Source of the DNA: Achromobacter sp. Marseille-Q4962
Lineage (GTDB): Bacteria > Pseudomonadota > Gammaproteobacteria > Burkholderiales > Burkholderiaceae_B
Length of the DNA stretch: 64,000 bases
NCBI RefSeq assembly: GCF_943737005.1
Contig: NZ_CALSFU010000018.1
Location: forward strand, 45,019-109,018
Direction of reading: 5' to 3'
The translations under genes were made by a program, and so were the position numbers. Shown piece after piece: positions 39,605 through 49,541 of this stretch; the stretch's first letter is position 1, and each line of letters opens with the position of its first letter. The notes under the pieces are model-generated. The model ran no database searches, was not told where the DNA came from, and saw only the letters and a list, made by a program, of their open reading frames with translations.

Positions 39605-41014
39605 ATGGTAGACGTACTGGTCATCGGCGGCGGCAACGCCGCTCTTTGCGCGGCGCTCATGGCCCGCGAGGCGGGCGCCAGCGTGCTGCTGCTGGAAGCC
39701 GCGCCCAAGGAGTGGCGAGGCGGGAATTCGCAGCACACCCGCAACCTGCGCTGCATGCACGACGCGCCGCAGGACGTACTGGTGGACGCCTATCCCGAGG
39801 AGGAGTACTGGCAGGACCTGCTCAAGGTGACGGGCGGGCTCACCAACGAAAAGCTGGCGCGCCTGGTGATCCGCGAGTCGTCGACCTGTCGCGACTGGAT
39901 GCGCCGGCACGGCGTCAATTTCCAGCCGCCGCTGTCGGGTGCGCTGCACGTGGCGCGCACCAACGCCTTCTTCATGGGCGGCGGCAAGGCGCTGGTCAAT
40001 GCCTATTACCGCAGCGCCGAGGCGCTGGGCGTGCGCATCCGCTACAACGCGCCGGTAGACTCGCTGGAGCTCGACGGCGGCCGCTTCGTGGCCGCGCGCA
40101 TCGGCGACGAGCGCATCGAGGCGCGCGCCTGCGTGCTGGCCGCCGGCGGTTTCGAGTCCAACCGCGAATGGCTGCGCGAGGCCTGGGGCCAGAATGAGCG
40201 CGGCGAATGGCCGGCCGACAATTTCCTCATCCGCGGCACGCGCTACAACATGGGCGTGCTGCTGAAGTTCATGCTGGACGCGGGGGCGGACGCCATCGGC
40301 GATCCGTCGCAGTCGCACTGCGTGGCCATCGACGCGCGCGCGCCGCTGTACGACGGCGGCATCTGTACGCGCATCGACTGCGTGTCGCTGGGCGTGGTGG
40401 TCAACCGCGACGCCCGGCGATTCTACGACGAGGGCGAAGACTTCTGGCCCAAGCGCTATGCCATCTGGGGTCGCCTGACGGCGATGCAGCCGGGGCAGAT
40501 CGCCTATTCCATCATCGACGCCAAGGCTGTGGGCCGCTTCATGCCGCCGGTGTTTCCGGGCGCGCGGGCCGATACGCTGCCCGGGCTGGCGCGCCAGCTC
40601 GGGCTGGACGAGTCCGCCTTCGTGCGCACTATCGAGCAATACAACCAGGCATGCCGCGTCGGCAAGTTCGACCACACCGCGCTGGACGACTGCCATACCG
40701 AGGGCATCTCGCCGGCCAAGACGCACTGGGCGCGCCCTATCGACACAGCGCCTTTCTTCGGCTATGCGCTGCGCCCGGGCATCACGTTCACCTATCTGGG
40801 CCTGAAGGTGGATGAAACCGCCGCGGTCCGTTTCAACGATCAGCCCAGCGACAACCTCTTCGTCGCGGGCGAAATGATGGCCGGCAACGTGCTGGGCAAG
40901 GGATACACGGCGGGGGTGGGCATGTCCATCGGCACCGCCTTCGGCCGCATCGCCGGCACCCGCGCCGCGGCCGCCGCCCGCCGTCTTTCGGGAGTGCAGC
41001 ATGAAGCAGCTTGA
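39605..41014 (+). CDS. tcuA: FAD-dependent tricarballylate dehydrogenase TcuA
   Basis: A 469-residue flavoprotein of the fumarate-reductase/succinate-dehydrogenase family. The N-terminal dinucleotide motif '[47 protein letters not shown]' and the C-terminal '[35 protein letters not shown]' bind FAD; 'MARE...GGNSQHTRN' is close to TcuA. It oxidises tricarballylate to cis-aconitate, feeding the TCA cycle, and passes electrons to TcuB. It overlaps tcuB by 14 bases. Confidence 0.92.
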   Translation: MVDVLVIGGGNAALCAALMAREAGASVLLLEAAPKEWRGGNSQHTRNLRCMHDAPQDVLVDAYPEEEYWQDLLKVTGGLTNEKLARLVIRESSTCRDWMRRHGVNFQPPLSGALHVARTNAFFMGGGKALVNAYYRSAEALGVRIRYNAPVDSLELDGGRFVAARIGDERIEARACVLAAGGFESNREWLREAWGQNERGEWPADNFLIRGTRYNMGVLLKFMLDAGADAIGDPSQSHCVAIDARAPLYDGGICTRIDCVSLGVVVNRDARRFYDEGEDFWPKRYAIWGRLTAMQPGQIAYSIIDAKAVGRFMPPVFPGARADTLPGLARQLGLDESAFVRTIEQYNQACRVGKFDHTALDDCHTEGISPAKTHWARPIDTAPFFGYALRPGITFTYLGLKVDETAAVRFNDQPSDNLFVAGEMMAGNVLGKGYTAGVGMSIGTAFGRIAGTRAAAAARRLSGVQHEAA

Positions 41015-42218
41015 GGCCCTGGCGCGCGAGGCGCAGGCTCTGGAATCCCGCGCGCAGGCCGTGGCCGAACAGCCCGTGCGGTGGCACGACAGGGCGGCGC
41101 GGCCGCAGGCCGCCGAGCTGAGCGCCGAGGAAGGCGAAGTCGCGCGCGTCATGCAGATCTGCAACGCCTGCCGCTACTGCGAGGGGTTCTGCGCGGTGTT
41201 TCCCGCCATGACCCGCCGGCTGGAGTTCGGCAAGGCCGACATCAATTACCTGGCGAACCTGTGCCACAACTGCGGCGCCTGTCTGCACGCCTGCCAGTAC
41301 GCGCCGCCGCACGAGTTCGGCGTGAACGTGCCGCAGGCCATGGCCAAGGTGCGGCTGCAGACCTACACCGACTATGCGTGGCCGCCTGCGCTGGGCGCGC
41401 TGTACAAGCGCAACGGCCTGGCGCTGTCGCTGGCCACGGCCGCGGGGCTGGCCTTCTTCCTGGCGCTGGCCGCGGGCCTGGGCGGCGGGCTTTTCCACGA
41501 GCCGCTGGCGGGCAACTTCTACGCGATCTTTCCGCACAACCTGCTGGCGCTGATGTTCGGCCTGGTGTTCTGCTTCGCCATCCTGGCGCTGGCGGCGGGC
41601 GTGGCGCGTTTCTGGCGCAACGTGAGTCCGGGCGAGGCCAGCGGCGCGGCCGTGGCCGAGGCCGCCCATGATGCGCTGCGCCTGCGCTACCTGGACGGCG
41701 GGCACGGCAAGGGCTGCAACAACGCGGACGACGCCTTCACGCCATGGCGGCGCCGTTTCCACCATTTCACGTTCTACGGCTTCATGCTGTGCTTTGCCGC
41801 CACCTGCGTGGCCACGCTCTACCACTACCTGCTGGGCCAGGAGGCGCCGTATCCGTTCCTGAGCGCGCCGGTGCTGCTGGGCACGGCGGGCGGCATCGGC
41901 CTGCTGATCGGTCCGGCGGGCCTGCTGTGGCTCAACCTGCGGCGCCATCCGCTGCAGGGCGACGCGGCCCAGAAACCCATGGACCGGGGATTCATCGCGC
42001 TGCTGTTCCTCACCAGCGCCACCGGGCTGGCCCTGCTGGCGGGGCGCGACACGGGCGCGATGGCGCTGCTGCTGGCCGTGCACCTGGGCGTGGTCATGGC
42101 GCTGTTCCTCACGCTGCCCTACGGCAAGTTCGCGCACGGCATCTACCGCAGCGCGGCCTTGCTGAAGTGGGCCATCGAAAAACGCCAGCCCAACAAGCTG
42201 CAGCTCGGGTCCGACTGA
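41001..42218 (+). CDS. tcuB: TcuB, iron-sulfur/heme membrane protein for FADH2 reoxidation
   Basis: A 405-residue protein with an N-terminal soluble ferredoxin part and a C-terminal membrane part. Cysteine clusters '[15 protein letters not shown]' and '[17 protein letters not shown]' hold two [4Fe-4S] clusters; about six hydrophobic helices follow from residue 135, with histidines at '[12 protein letters not shown]' and 'LYHYLLG' that could ligate heme. It takes electrons from TcuA to the quinone pool. The start overlaps tcuA, as in other tcu operons. Confidence 0.92.
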   Translation: MKQLEALAREAQALESRAQAVAEQPVRWHDRAARPQAAELSAEEGEVARVMQICNACRYCEGFCAVFPAMTRRLEFGKADINYLANLCHNCGACLHACQYAPPHEFGVNVPQAMAKVRLQTYTDYAWPPALGALYKRNGLALSLATAAGLAFFLALAAGLGGGLFHEPLAGNFYAIFPHNLLALMFGLVFCFAILALAAGVARFWRNVSPGEASGAAVAEAAHDALRLRYLDGGHGKGCNNADDAFTPWRRRFHHFTFYGFMLCFAATCVATLYHYLLGQEAPYPFLSAPVLLGTAGGIGLLIGPAGLLWLNLRRHPLQGDAAQKPMDRGFIALLFLTSATGLALLAGRDTGAMALLLAVHLGVVMALFLTLPYGKFAHGIYRSAALLKWAIEKRQPNKLQLGSD

Positions 42219-42290
42219 GGACGGGCCGACGGCACCGCGCGGGACGTCTGGCGCGTTCCGCGCGGCCATAACGATTTTCTGGAGACACGC

Positions 42291-43271
42291 ATGACTTGCA
42301 CCCGACTTTTCACCGGGGCGGCCCTGGCCGCCTGTATCGGGCTGGCTCTGCCGGCCGCGCACGCCCAGTCCGATTTTCCGTCCAAGCCCATTACGCTGGT
42401 GGTGCCCCACTCGGCGGGCGGCACCTCGGACATCCTGGCGCGCACGGTGGCGGCCGAAGCCGCCAAGACCCTGGGGCAGACCATCGTGGTGGAGAACAAG
42501 GGCGGAGCCAACGGCACCATCGCCGCCAAGCAGGTGGCCTCGGCCGCGCCCGACGGCTACACCCTGCTGCTGGCCACCGCCAGCACCCACGGCATCAATC
42601 CCTCGCTCTATCCGCGCCTGTCGTATGACGCGGCGAAGGACTTCACCCCGGTCACGCTGCTGGCCACCGTGCCCAACGTGCTGGTGGTGGGGCCCAACGT
42701 GAAGGCCGCCTCGGTCGGCGACCTGATCGCCTACGTCCGCGAGCAGGGCGGCCGCGCCAACATGGGTTCGGCGGGCGCGGGCACGCCGGGCCATCTGGCC
42801 GGCGAGATGTTCAAGAGCGCCGAGAAGCTGCATTTCGCCCACGTGCCTTACAAGGGCGGCAGCCCCGCCATCACGGATCTGATCGGCGGGCAGATCGACT
42901 TCATGTTCACCACGATTCCGGGCGTGCTGCCCCACGTGAAGGCCGGCACGCTGCGCGCGCTGGCCGTGACCTCGCCGGACCGCTCCGATGCCATGCCGGA
43001 CGTGCCCACCATGGCCGAATCCGGCCTGCCGGGCTTCCAGGCCGTGTCGTGGCACGGCATCGTGGCTCCGGCCGGCACGCCCGACGCGGTCGTGGCGCGC
43101 CTGAACCAGGCCCTGTCCGGCGCGCTGGCGGCGCCGGCCGTGAGGCAGCGTCTCATGGAAGAAGGCGCCCGCGCCTCGGGCCTGAGCGGCGCCAGGTTCG
43201 GCGAGTTCATCGCCAGCGAAATGGCGTCCTGGGCCAAGGCCGTCAAGGATTCCGGCGCTACCGCCAACTGA
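42291..43271 (+). CDS. Bug-family periplasmic receptor, probable tricarballylate/citrate binder
   Basis: A 326-residue receptor. Signal peptide (CTRLFTGAALAACIGLALPAAHA) and 'FPSKPITLVVPHSAGGTSDILART' identify the family; 'ANMGSAGAGTPGHLAGEMF' and 'LHFAHVPYKGGSPAI' line the cleft. It sits where Salmonella has tcuC, an MFS importer, so uptake in this organism is likely to use a Bug receptor with a TctAB-type or other membrane partner encoded elsewhere. A GGAG site precedes the ATG. Confidence 0.9.
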   Translation: MTCTRLFTGAALAACIGLALPAAHAQSDFPSKPITLVVPHSAGGTSDILARTVAAEAAKTLGQTIVVENKGGANGTIAAKQVASAAPDGYTLLLATASTHGINPSLYPRLSYDAAKDFTPVTLLATVPNVLVVGPNVKAASVGDLIAYVREQGGRANMGSAGAGTPGHLAGEMFKSAEKLHFAHVPYKGGSPAITDLIGGQIDFMFTTIPGVLPHVKAGTLRALAVTSPDRSDAMPDVPTMAESGLPGFQAVSWHGIVAPAGTPDAVVARLNQALSGALAAPAVRQRLMEEGARASGLSGARFGEFIASEMASWAKAVKDSGATAN

Positions 43272-43375
43272 GGCGGGCCCGCGTGCGACGGCGGCGGCGC
43301 GCCGCGAGCGCGATACAGCAGGGCGGTGGCGGCGAGGCGGCGGCTCGGCGCATGGCGGGGCGCGAACCATGTCCC

Positions 43376-43381
43376 TACAAT
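43376..43381 (+). promoter_or_regulatory. candidate -10 box TACAAT immediately before the WG-repeat gene
   Basis: CCTACAATGCG ends six bases before the ATG at 43388. Transcription from this box would start at or next to the ATG, giving a leaderless message. No Shine-Dalgarno site is visible, in agreement. Confidence 0.45.
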
Positions 43382-43387
43382 GCGCGC

Positions 43388-44002
43388 ATGCCTGTTTCGC
43401 TATTTGCCGCGGCGCTTGCGGTCGCCGCCGCGCCGGTCTTCGACACCGCCTGCCTTGCCGCCGTCCGACCCGCGCCGGACGAACTGACCGAAGTGCCGCA
43501 CTGCGCGGCTGTCGTCCAAGGGGTCCCGCGCTGGAATCCCGCCGTGCTGCGGCGGTTCGTGTTCGATGCCCGGGGTCTGGCCGGCGTGGCGCTGGCCGGC
43601 GAGGGCTGGCGGTGGGTGCGGCCAGACGGCCGCTCGGCGCCGGTGCTCACCTACGACAACGGGCCGGACGAGTTCGTGTCGGGGCTGGCGCGCGGCATGC
43701 TGAACGGCGGCATCGCCTATTACGATCGCAGGCTCGGCCTGGCGCTGGCCACGCCGTATGAATGGGCGGAGCCGTTCGAAGACGGCCTGGCGGTGGTCTG
43801 CCAGGGCTGCGCGCCGCGCGCCCACGGCGAGCACACGCTGATGGCCGGCGGCAAATGGGGCGCCATTGACCGCAGCGGCCGGCTGGTGGTGCCGCTGCGT
43901 GACGATGCCGCCTCCGCCCGCCGGGAAGCGCAGGCGGCGCGACACGGCGCCCGGCCCCAGCCGGCCGCACCTCGCCAGCCGCACCTGGCCGGCCGCACCT
44001 GA
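43388..44002 (+). CDS. secreted protein with a WG repeat
   Basis: A 204-residue protein. The N-terminus (PVSLFAAALAVAAAPVFDTACLA) is a signal-like hydrophobic stretch. Around 145-175 the pattern 'HTLMAGGKWGAIDRSGRLVVPL' is a WG/KWGxID repeat, seen in cell-surface and envelope proteins. An earlier 'EWAEPFEDGLAVVCQGC' segment looks like the partner beta strand. The C-terminal 30 residues are Arg/Ala/Pro-rich. No enzyme motif. The upstream -10 lies directly at the start codon (see finding). Confidence 0.65.
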   Translation: MPVSLFAAALAVAAAPVFDTACLAAVRPAPDELTEVPHCAAVVQGVPRWNPAVLRRFVFDARGLAGVALAGEGWRWVRPDGRSAPVLTYDNGPDEFVSGLARGMLNGGIAYYDRRLGLALATPYEWAEPFEDGLAVVCQGCAPRAHGEHTLMAGGKWGAIDRSGRLVVPLRDDAASARREAQAARHGARPQPAAPRQPHLAGRT

Positions 44003-44017
44003 CGCGCCGTTTCGGGG

Positions 44018-44500
44018 TCAGCCCTGGCGGGGATGGCGTTCGCTGGCCTGGCTGGCTTCGCTCATGGCGGCGCAGGCGTTGGCGGCCTGGCTGGACATGG
44101 TGTGCCAGAACTGGGCCAGCGGCGTGTCGGCCAGGCCCTGGCCGGCCGCGGCGGTGTCGCGCAGCCAGGTGGTCAGGGCTTCGCTCAGCCCCGCGGCCAG
44201 CAGCGCCTGCTCCTTCAGCACCGCATGCGTCAGCGCCTGGCTGGCTTCGAGCTGGCGCTGCCACTGCTGACGCGCCGCCTCGCCGGCGGCATGGTTCATT
44301 TCCTGCCAGTTTCCGGTCTTGCGCAGCGGGGCCAGGGCGTCCAGACTGTGCGCCGCTTCTTCGCCGTAGATCCTGCGGCCCAGTTCCAGCCAGCGCTGCT
44401 GGCTTTCCCTGAGCAGATCGGCCACGCGCTGGCAATAGGCGGCGTTTGCGCTCGCATAACCCTGCGGCGCGGATTCGGGGGCTGAGGTCTTTTTCATCAT
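44018..44500 (-). CDS. phasin-family protein
   Basis: A 160-residue mostly helical protein (MMKKTSAPESAPQGYASANAAYCQRVADLLRESQQRWLELG...), rich in Ala, Gln and Glu, with amphipathic heptads. It matches the general form of PHA granule-associated phasins, which coat polyhydroxybutyrate. The protein is convergent with the WG-repeat gene, and the ABC-exporter permease gene ends upstream on the same strand, 83 bases away. AAAGGA precedes the two in-frame ATGs. Confidence 0.62.
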   Translation of the reverse strand: MMKKTSAPESAPQGYASANAAYCQRVADLLRESQQRWLELGRRIYGEEAAHSLDALAPLRKTGNWQEMNHAAGEAARQQWQRQLEASQALTHAVLKEQALLAAGLSEALTTWLRDTAAAGQGLADTPLAQFWHTMSSQAANACAAMSEASQASERHPRQG

Positions 44501-44583
44501 TAGTCCTTTTTCAGGGTGCACCAAGGAACAACGATTGCCGGTGTCCGGCGCGGCTGGCGGACGCCGGGACGGTACAGCGGGCC

Positions 44584-45711
44584 TCAGGCCATCTGGCTGA
44601 GGGTCTTGCGAAACCGCGCCAGCGAGAATGCAAACAGTATGCCGCCGATCAGCGCCAGGGCGAGAAACGATTTCCAGGCCACGTCCAGCCCCGCGCCCCG
44701 GAACAGTATGGCCTGGCCCAGCTCCACGAAGTGGGTGGTGGGGGCGGCGAGCATGATGTCCTGCACGAACCGGGGCATGCTCTCGCGCGGCGTGGTGCCC
44801 CCGGACAGCATCTGCAGCGGCAGCAGCACCAGCACCAGCAGCATGCCGAACTGCGGCATGCTGCGCGCCAGGGTGGCCAGGAAAATGCCCATGGACGTCG
44901 TGGCGTACAAGTGCAGCGCCGCGCCGGCCAGGAACAGGGCGACGGATCCTTCCACCGGCACCTGGAGCAGGCCGCGCACCACGAAGGTCAACGATAGCCC
45001 GGCGGCCGCCAGGACGACCAGCCCCATGGACCATACTTTGGCGACCATGATCTCCGAGGGCGTCACCGGCATGACCAGCAGGTGCTCGATGGTGCCGTGC
45101 TCGCGTTCGCGTATCAGCGCCGCCCCGGTGAGAATGATGGAGAGGATGGTGACGTTGTTGATGATCTCCATCAGCGCCCCGAACCACGACTGCGTCAGGT
45201 TGGGGTTGAAGCGCATGCGCACCGTCAGGTCCACTGGCGGTTCGGACGCGGCGCGGTAGCGCCGGACGAATTCGTTGATCTCGTCGTTGACGATCTGCTG
45301 GATGTAATTGCTGCCGGTAAAGGCCTGGCTCATGCGGGTGGCGTCCACATTGAGCTGGATCTCGGCGCGCCTGCCCGCCAGCACGTCGCGCTGGAAATCC
45401 GGCGGAATGTTGAGCGAGAAGGTATAGCGGCCGGCGTCCATGCCGGCGTCGGCCTCGGCCGGGCTCACCAGCACCGGCGGCGTGAAATGAGGCGGGTAGA
45501 AGGCCGAGACGATGCGTGCGGACAGCGGCGAGGCGTCGTCGTCCACGACGGCGATGGGGGCGTGGTGCAGCGTCTCGGGCACGGCGGTGGCGGCCGTGTA
45601 GATCATGAATGTGAACGACACCACGATGAGGATCAGCATCATCGGGTCGCGCGCCAGGCTCCACAGCTCCTTCACGCCCAGGCGGTAGATGTTGGCGAGG
45701 TGCCGGCGCAT
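44584..45711 (-). CDS. ABC-2 type exporter permease (YhhJ-like)
   Basis: A 375-residue membrane protein. The first helix 'EL WSLARDPMMLILIVVSFTFMIYTAATAV' leads into a large periplasmic domain (about 50-175), then five more helices, including 'EREHGTIEHLLVMPVTPSEIMVAKVWSMGLVVLAAAG', the ABC-2 core motif. It is the last gene of the exporter operon and pairs with the fused ATPase-permease. Confidence 0.87.
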   Translation of the reverse strand: MRRHLANIYRLGVKELWSLARDPMMLILIVVSFTFMIYTAATAVPETLHHAPIAVVDDDASPLSARIVSAFYPPHFTPPVLVSPAEADAGMDAGRYTFSLNIPPDFQRDVLAGRRAEIQLNVDATRMSQAFTGSNYIQQIVNDEINEFVRRYRAASEPPVDLTVRMRFNPNLTQSWFGALMEIINNVTILSIILTGAALIREREHGTIEHLLVMPVTPSEIMVAKVWSMGLVVLAAAGLSLTFVVRGLLQVPVEGSVALFLAGAALHLYATTSMGIFLATLARSMPQFGMLLVLVLLPLQMLSGGTTPRESMPRFVQDIMLAAPTTHFVELGQAILFRGAGLDVAWKSFLALALIGGILFAFSLARFRKTLSQMA

Positions 45712-45712
45712 T

Positions 45713-48457
45713 TCAGGCCTCCTGCTTCTTGAGCAGCAGCGTGGAAACGCCCAGCACCACCGGAATGGCGGCCAGCAGGGGCCAGAAGGACGCGCCCAGG
45801 TCGGCCAGGCCGAGCGCCTTGCTGAACACGCCGCGGCTGATGGTCAGCATGTGGGTGGCGGGGTAGACCTGGCCGATGAGCCGGCCCGCGCCTTCCAGCG
45901 AGGGCACGGGCGTGAGCAGGCCGGCGAACTGCACCGCCGGCACCAGCGTGCCTATCATCGTGAAGAAGAGCGCCGCGATCTGGCTGCGGGTGAAGGTGGA
46001 GGCCAGCAGCCCGATGGCGGTGGCGACCACGCTGTAGATCAGCGCGGCCAGCGCCAGGGTGGAGAAGCTGCCCGTGATGGGAACCCCGAATACCGTGACC
46101 GCCAGCAGCGTCATGAGCAGGAAGTTCAGCATGGCCAGCGCCACGTAGGGCGCCTGCTTGCCCAGCAGGAATTCCAGGCGCGTCACCGGTGTGACGTACA
46201 GATTGATGATGGAGCCCAGCTCTTTTTCCCGCACCACGGCCAGGGCGGTGAGCATGGCCGGCATCATGAGCAGCAGCAGGGGTATTACGGCCGGGACCAT
46301 GGCGGGAAGGCTGCGCACGTCCGGGTTGTAGCGAAACCGCGTTTCGATGCCGACGGCGGGCTGCGCGCTGGCGCCGAGCCGCTCGCGTGCCTGCTCGGCC
46401 AGCCAGCCCTGGTGCATGCCCTGCACGTAGCCGCGGATGGTCTCGGCGCGCTGCGGCATGGCGCCGTCGATCCAGGCGCCGATCTGCACGGGCTTGCCGC
46501 GCTGGGCGTCGCGCGCGAAACCGGGCGGGATCTCGATGGCCAGCGACAGCTCGCCGCTGCGCATGCGCGCGTCCATGTCGGCATAGTCCCGGATGGGCGG
46601 ATGCTCGATGAAGTAGCGCGATCCGGCGAGGTTGAGGGCGTAGTTGTGGCTGAGGCCGGTCTGGTCGCGGTCCATGACCGCGTAGCGCAGGTCTTCCACG
46701 TCCAGGCTGATGCCGAAGCCCATGACGAACATGAGGATGAGCGATCCCGCCAGCGCCAGCGTGGCGCGCACGGGGTCGCGCCGCAGTTCCAGCGACTCGC
46801 GCCACATGTAGCTGAGCGCGCGTCCGATGCGAAAGCCCCGGCGGGGGCGCGCGGCCGGCGTCGCGGGCTGCGTTTCCGTCCCGCTTGCCGCCTGCGGCGC
46901 TTGCCGCGCGGCCGGCGCGCCGGTGCCCGCGCCCGCATCGATCAGGTAGGCGATGAAGGCTTCTTCCAGGGTGGCCGCGCCGCGCATGCGCGTGATCTCG
47001 TCGGGCGGCGCGCTCACCAGCACCTTGCCCGCGTGCATGAGCGAGATGCGGTCGCAGCGCTGCGCCTCGTTCATGAAGTGCGTGGAAATGAAGATGGTGA
47101 CGTGGTCTTTGCGGGCGAGTTCGATGAGCAGGCGCCAGAAGCCGTCGCGCGCCACGGGATCCACGCCCGAGGTGGGCTCGTCCAGGATCAGCAGTTCGGG
47201 CTTGTGCACCATGGCCACCGCCAGCGACAGGCGCTGGCGCACGCCCATGGGCAGGCTGTCGGGCAGGGCGTCGAGCGATGCCCCCAGGTCGAAGCGCGCG
47301 CTCATTTCCTCGACGCGGGCGGGGATCTCGGCCTCGGGGACATGGAACAGGCGCGCGTGCAGCACCAGGTTCTGCCGCACGGTGAGTTCCCCGTACAGCG
47401 AGAAAGACTGCGACATGTAGCCCACGCGCCGCCGCGTGTCGATGTCGCGCGGGTTCACCTCCGCGCCGAAGAGCCAGGCCCTGCCTTCGCTGGCGGGCAA
47501 AAGGCCGGTCAGCATCTTCATGGTGGTGGACTTGCCGCAGCCGTTGGATCCCAGGAAGCCGAAGATCTCGCCTTTGCGGATGCGGAAATTCACGTGGTCC
47601 ACGGCCACGAAATCGCCGAAACGCATGGTGAGGTCGCGCGCCTCGATGGCGATCTGCGCGTCCTCGCCCAGCGCCAGCGGCGTGATCCGCACGGGCTGGT
47701 GCCCGCGCCGCTTCTGTTCGGGCAGCAGCGCGATGAAAGTGTCTTCGAGACTGGAGGCGCCGGTGCGCTCGCGCAGCTCGCCGGGCGTCCCGGTCGCCAG
47801 CACCTTGCCCTCGTCCATGGCGATCAGCCAGTCGAAGCGCTCCGCTTCGTCCATGTAGGCCGTGGCCACGATCACGCTCATGCCGGGACGGCCGCGGCGG
47901 ATGTCGGCGATGAGGTCCCAGAACTGTGCGCGCGCCAGCGGGTCCACGCCCGTGGTGGGCTCGTCGAGAATGAGCAGGTCGGGGTCGTGGATGAGGGCGC
48001 AGCACAGGCCCAGCTTCTGCTTCATGCCGCCCGAAAGCTTGCCGGCCGGCCGCGAGAGGAAGTCGTGCATGCCGGTGCTGCGCGTGAGTTCGTCGATGCG
48101 GCGGCGGCGCTCGGCCTCGTCGTGGCCGAAGAGGCGGCCGAAGAATTGCAGGTTTTCCTCGACCGACAGCGTGTGATAAAGGTTCTTGCCCAAGCCCTGG
48201 GGCATGTAGGCGATGCGCGGGCAGACATCGGAGCGGTGGCGGGCGCTGCGCATGTCGCCGCCCAGCACCGCGACCGTGCCTTCCTGCACCGCGCGCGATC
48301 CCGCGGCCAGCGAGAGCAGGCTGGATTTCCCCACGCCGTCCGGCCCGATCAGCCCCACCATCCTGCCGGCGGGGATGTCCAGCGTGATGCCGTCCAGCGC
48401 CACGTGGCTGCCGTAGCGCAGCGTCACGCCCGAGAAGCGGACGGCGGGCGTGTCCAT
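45713..48457 (-). CDS. fused double-ATPase/permease ABC exporter subunit (RbbA/YhiH-like)
   Basis: A 914-residue protein with two ATPase domains and a C-terminal ABC-2 membrane domain. ATPase 1: Walker A '[11 protein letters not shown]', signature '[12 protein letters not shown]', Walker B '[12 protein letters not shown]'. ATPase 2: '[11 protein letters not shown]', a degenerate signature '[12 protein letters not shown]', '[12 protein letters not shown]'. After about residue 545 come the helices and periplasmic loop, with a C-terminal core '[39 protein letters not shown]'. It powers export with YhhJ-like permease, HlyD adaptor and NodT outer-membrane channel. It overlaps hlyD by one base (TGATG). 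Confidence 0.9.
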   Translation of the reverse strand: MDTPAVRFSGVTLRYGSHVALDGITLDIPAGRMVGLIGPDGVGKSSLLSLAAGSRAVQEGTVAVLGGDMRSARHRSDVCPRIAYMPQGLGKNLYHTLSVEENLQFFGRLFGHDEAERRRRIDELTRSTGMHDFLSRPAGKLSGGMKQKLGLCCALIHDPDLLILDEPTTGVDPLARAQFWDLIADIRRGRPGMSVIVATAYMDEAERFDWLIAMDEGKVLATGTPGELRERTGASSLEDTFIALLPEQKRRGHQPVRITPLALGEDAQIAIEARDLTMRFGDFVAVDHVNFRIRKGEIFGFLGSNGCGKSTTMKMLTGLLPASEGRAWLFGAEVNPRDIDTRRRVGYMSQSFSLYGELTVRQNLVLHARLFHVPEAEIPARVEEMSARFDLGASLDALPDSLPMGVRQRLSLAVAMVHKPELLILDEPTSGVDPVARDGFWRLLIELARKDHVTIFISTHFMNEAQRCDRISLMHAGKVLVSAPPDEITRMRGAATLEEAFIAYLIDAGAGTGAPAARQAPQAASGTETQPATPAARPRRGFRIGRALSYMWRESLELRRDPVRATLALAGSLILMFVMGFGISLDVEDLRYAVMDRDQTGLSHNYALNLAGSRYFIEHPPIRDYADMDARMRSGELSLAIEIPPGFARDAQRGKPVQIGAWIDGAMPQRAETIRGYVQGMHQGWLAEQARERLGASAQPAVGIETRFRYNPDVRSLPAMVPAVIPLLLLMMPAMLTALAVVREKELGSIINLYVTPVTRLEFLLGKQAPYVALAMLNFLLMTLLAVTVFGVPITGSFSTLALAALIYSVVATAIGLLASTFTRSQIAALFFTMIGTLVPAVQFAGLLTPVPSLEGAGRLIGQVYPATHMLTISRGVFSKALGLADLGASFWPLLAAIPVVLGVSTLLLKKQEA

Positions 48458-49524
48458 CAGGGCACCTTGACTTCGAGCGAGGCCGGCCAGGCAGCCTCGG
48501 GATCGAGCTTGAGCCAGGCCACGCCGGGCAGGCCTGTCTTGACCTGTTTCAGGTGCTGGCGCAGCAGGTCGGGGCTGATCTGCGCCTTGACGCGGAACAT
48601 CAGCTTCTGGCGCTCGGACGCGGTTTCCACCGTCTTGGGCGTGAACTGCGCCGTGCTCGCGACGAACGACACGGTGGCCGGAATCACGTACTGCGGCGCG
48701 GCGTCCAGCACGATGCGCACGTCCTGTCCCATGGCGACGCGGCCGGCCGCCTGCTCGGGCAGGAAGAACGTCATGTAGACGTCGGCCAGGTCCACCATGT
48801 TGAGCACCTTGCCGCCCGCGCCCAGCACCTCGCCCGGCTGGGCCACGCGGTACTGCACGCGGCCGGCGCGCGGCGCGCGCAGTTCGCTGTCGGCGATGTC
48901 GGCCTCGATGCGATCGATGGTGGCCTGGGTGGCGTCTACCGCCGATTGGGCGCCCACCTGGGCGGCGCGCGCCGCCTCGATCGCGGCCTGCGCGGCGAGG
49001 ACCTGGGCGCGCGCGGCATTGACCGCCGCCTGCGCGCTGCGCATGCGGGCGCGGTCGTCGTCGAGCTCCTGGATGGACGAGGCGCCTTCGCGCGACAGGG
49101 CCTGCGAGCGGGCCAGCCGGCGGCGGGCGGCGTCCAGCTCGCTTTCGCGCTGGACCACCACGGCCTCGGCCACCGTTTTGTCGCTCTGGCGCTGCGCGGT
49201 CTGGGCCGCCGCGCTGGCGGCGTTGTTGATGGCCTGCTGGTGCTGCGCGCGCGCCTCCTCGCGCTGCGCGATCAACGTGTCGATCTGCATGCGCGCCAGC
49301 GGCTGGCCGGCCGCGACGAAATCGCCTTCGGCCGCCAGCACTTCGGATACCCGCCCGGCAAGCTTGGTGGCCACGTCGATCTCGGTGGCCTCGATGCGGC
49401 CGTTGCCGCTCACGAAACCGTTGCCGGGACCGTTATCGGACATCAGCCGCCAGCCGGCATAGCCGGCGGCGGCCAGCGCCAGCACGGCGAGGACGGGAAT
49501 CAGTTTCTTTGCGGGCAGGCGCAT
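48457..49524 (-). CDS. HlyD-family membrane-fusion adaptor (YhiI-like)
   Basis: A 355-residue periplasmic adaptor anchored by an N-terminal helix ([23 protein letters not shown]). '[40 protein letters not shown]' is the first half of the lipoyl domain; a coiled-coil hairpin follows (about 90-200), then '[24 protein letters not shown]' closes the lipoyl domain. It bridges the inner-membrane exporter and the outer-membrane channel. GAAAGGA lies seven bases before the ATG; an in-frame TTG further upstream is unlikely. Confidence 0.9.
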   Translation of the reverse strand: MRLPAKKLIPVLAVLALAAAGYAGWRLMSDNGPGNGFVSGNGRIEATEIDVATKLAGRVSEVLAAEGDFVAAGQPLARMQIDTLIAQREEARAQHQQAINNAASAAAQTAQRQSDKTVAEAVVVQRESELDAARRRLARSQALSREGASSIQELDDDRARMRSAQAAVNAARAQVLAAQAAIEAARAAQVGAQSAVDATQATIDRIEADIADSELRAPRAGRVQYRVAQPGEVLGAGGKVLNMVDLADVYMTFFLPEQAAGRVAMGQDVRIVLDAAPQYVIPATVSFVASTAQFTPKTVETASERQKLMFRVKAQISPDLLRQHLKQVKTGLPGVAWLKLDPEAAWPASLEVKVP

Positions 49525-49541
49525 GACGGCAATCCTTTCTT

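Noticed and set aside
45689..48778. 1029-codon rightward open frame
   Set aside because: It is antisense to the fused ABC ATPase-permease, which has complete motifs. Composition is typical of shadow frames.
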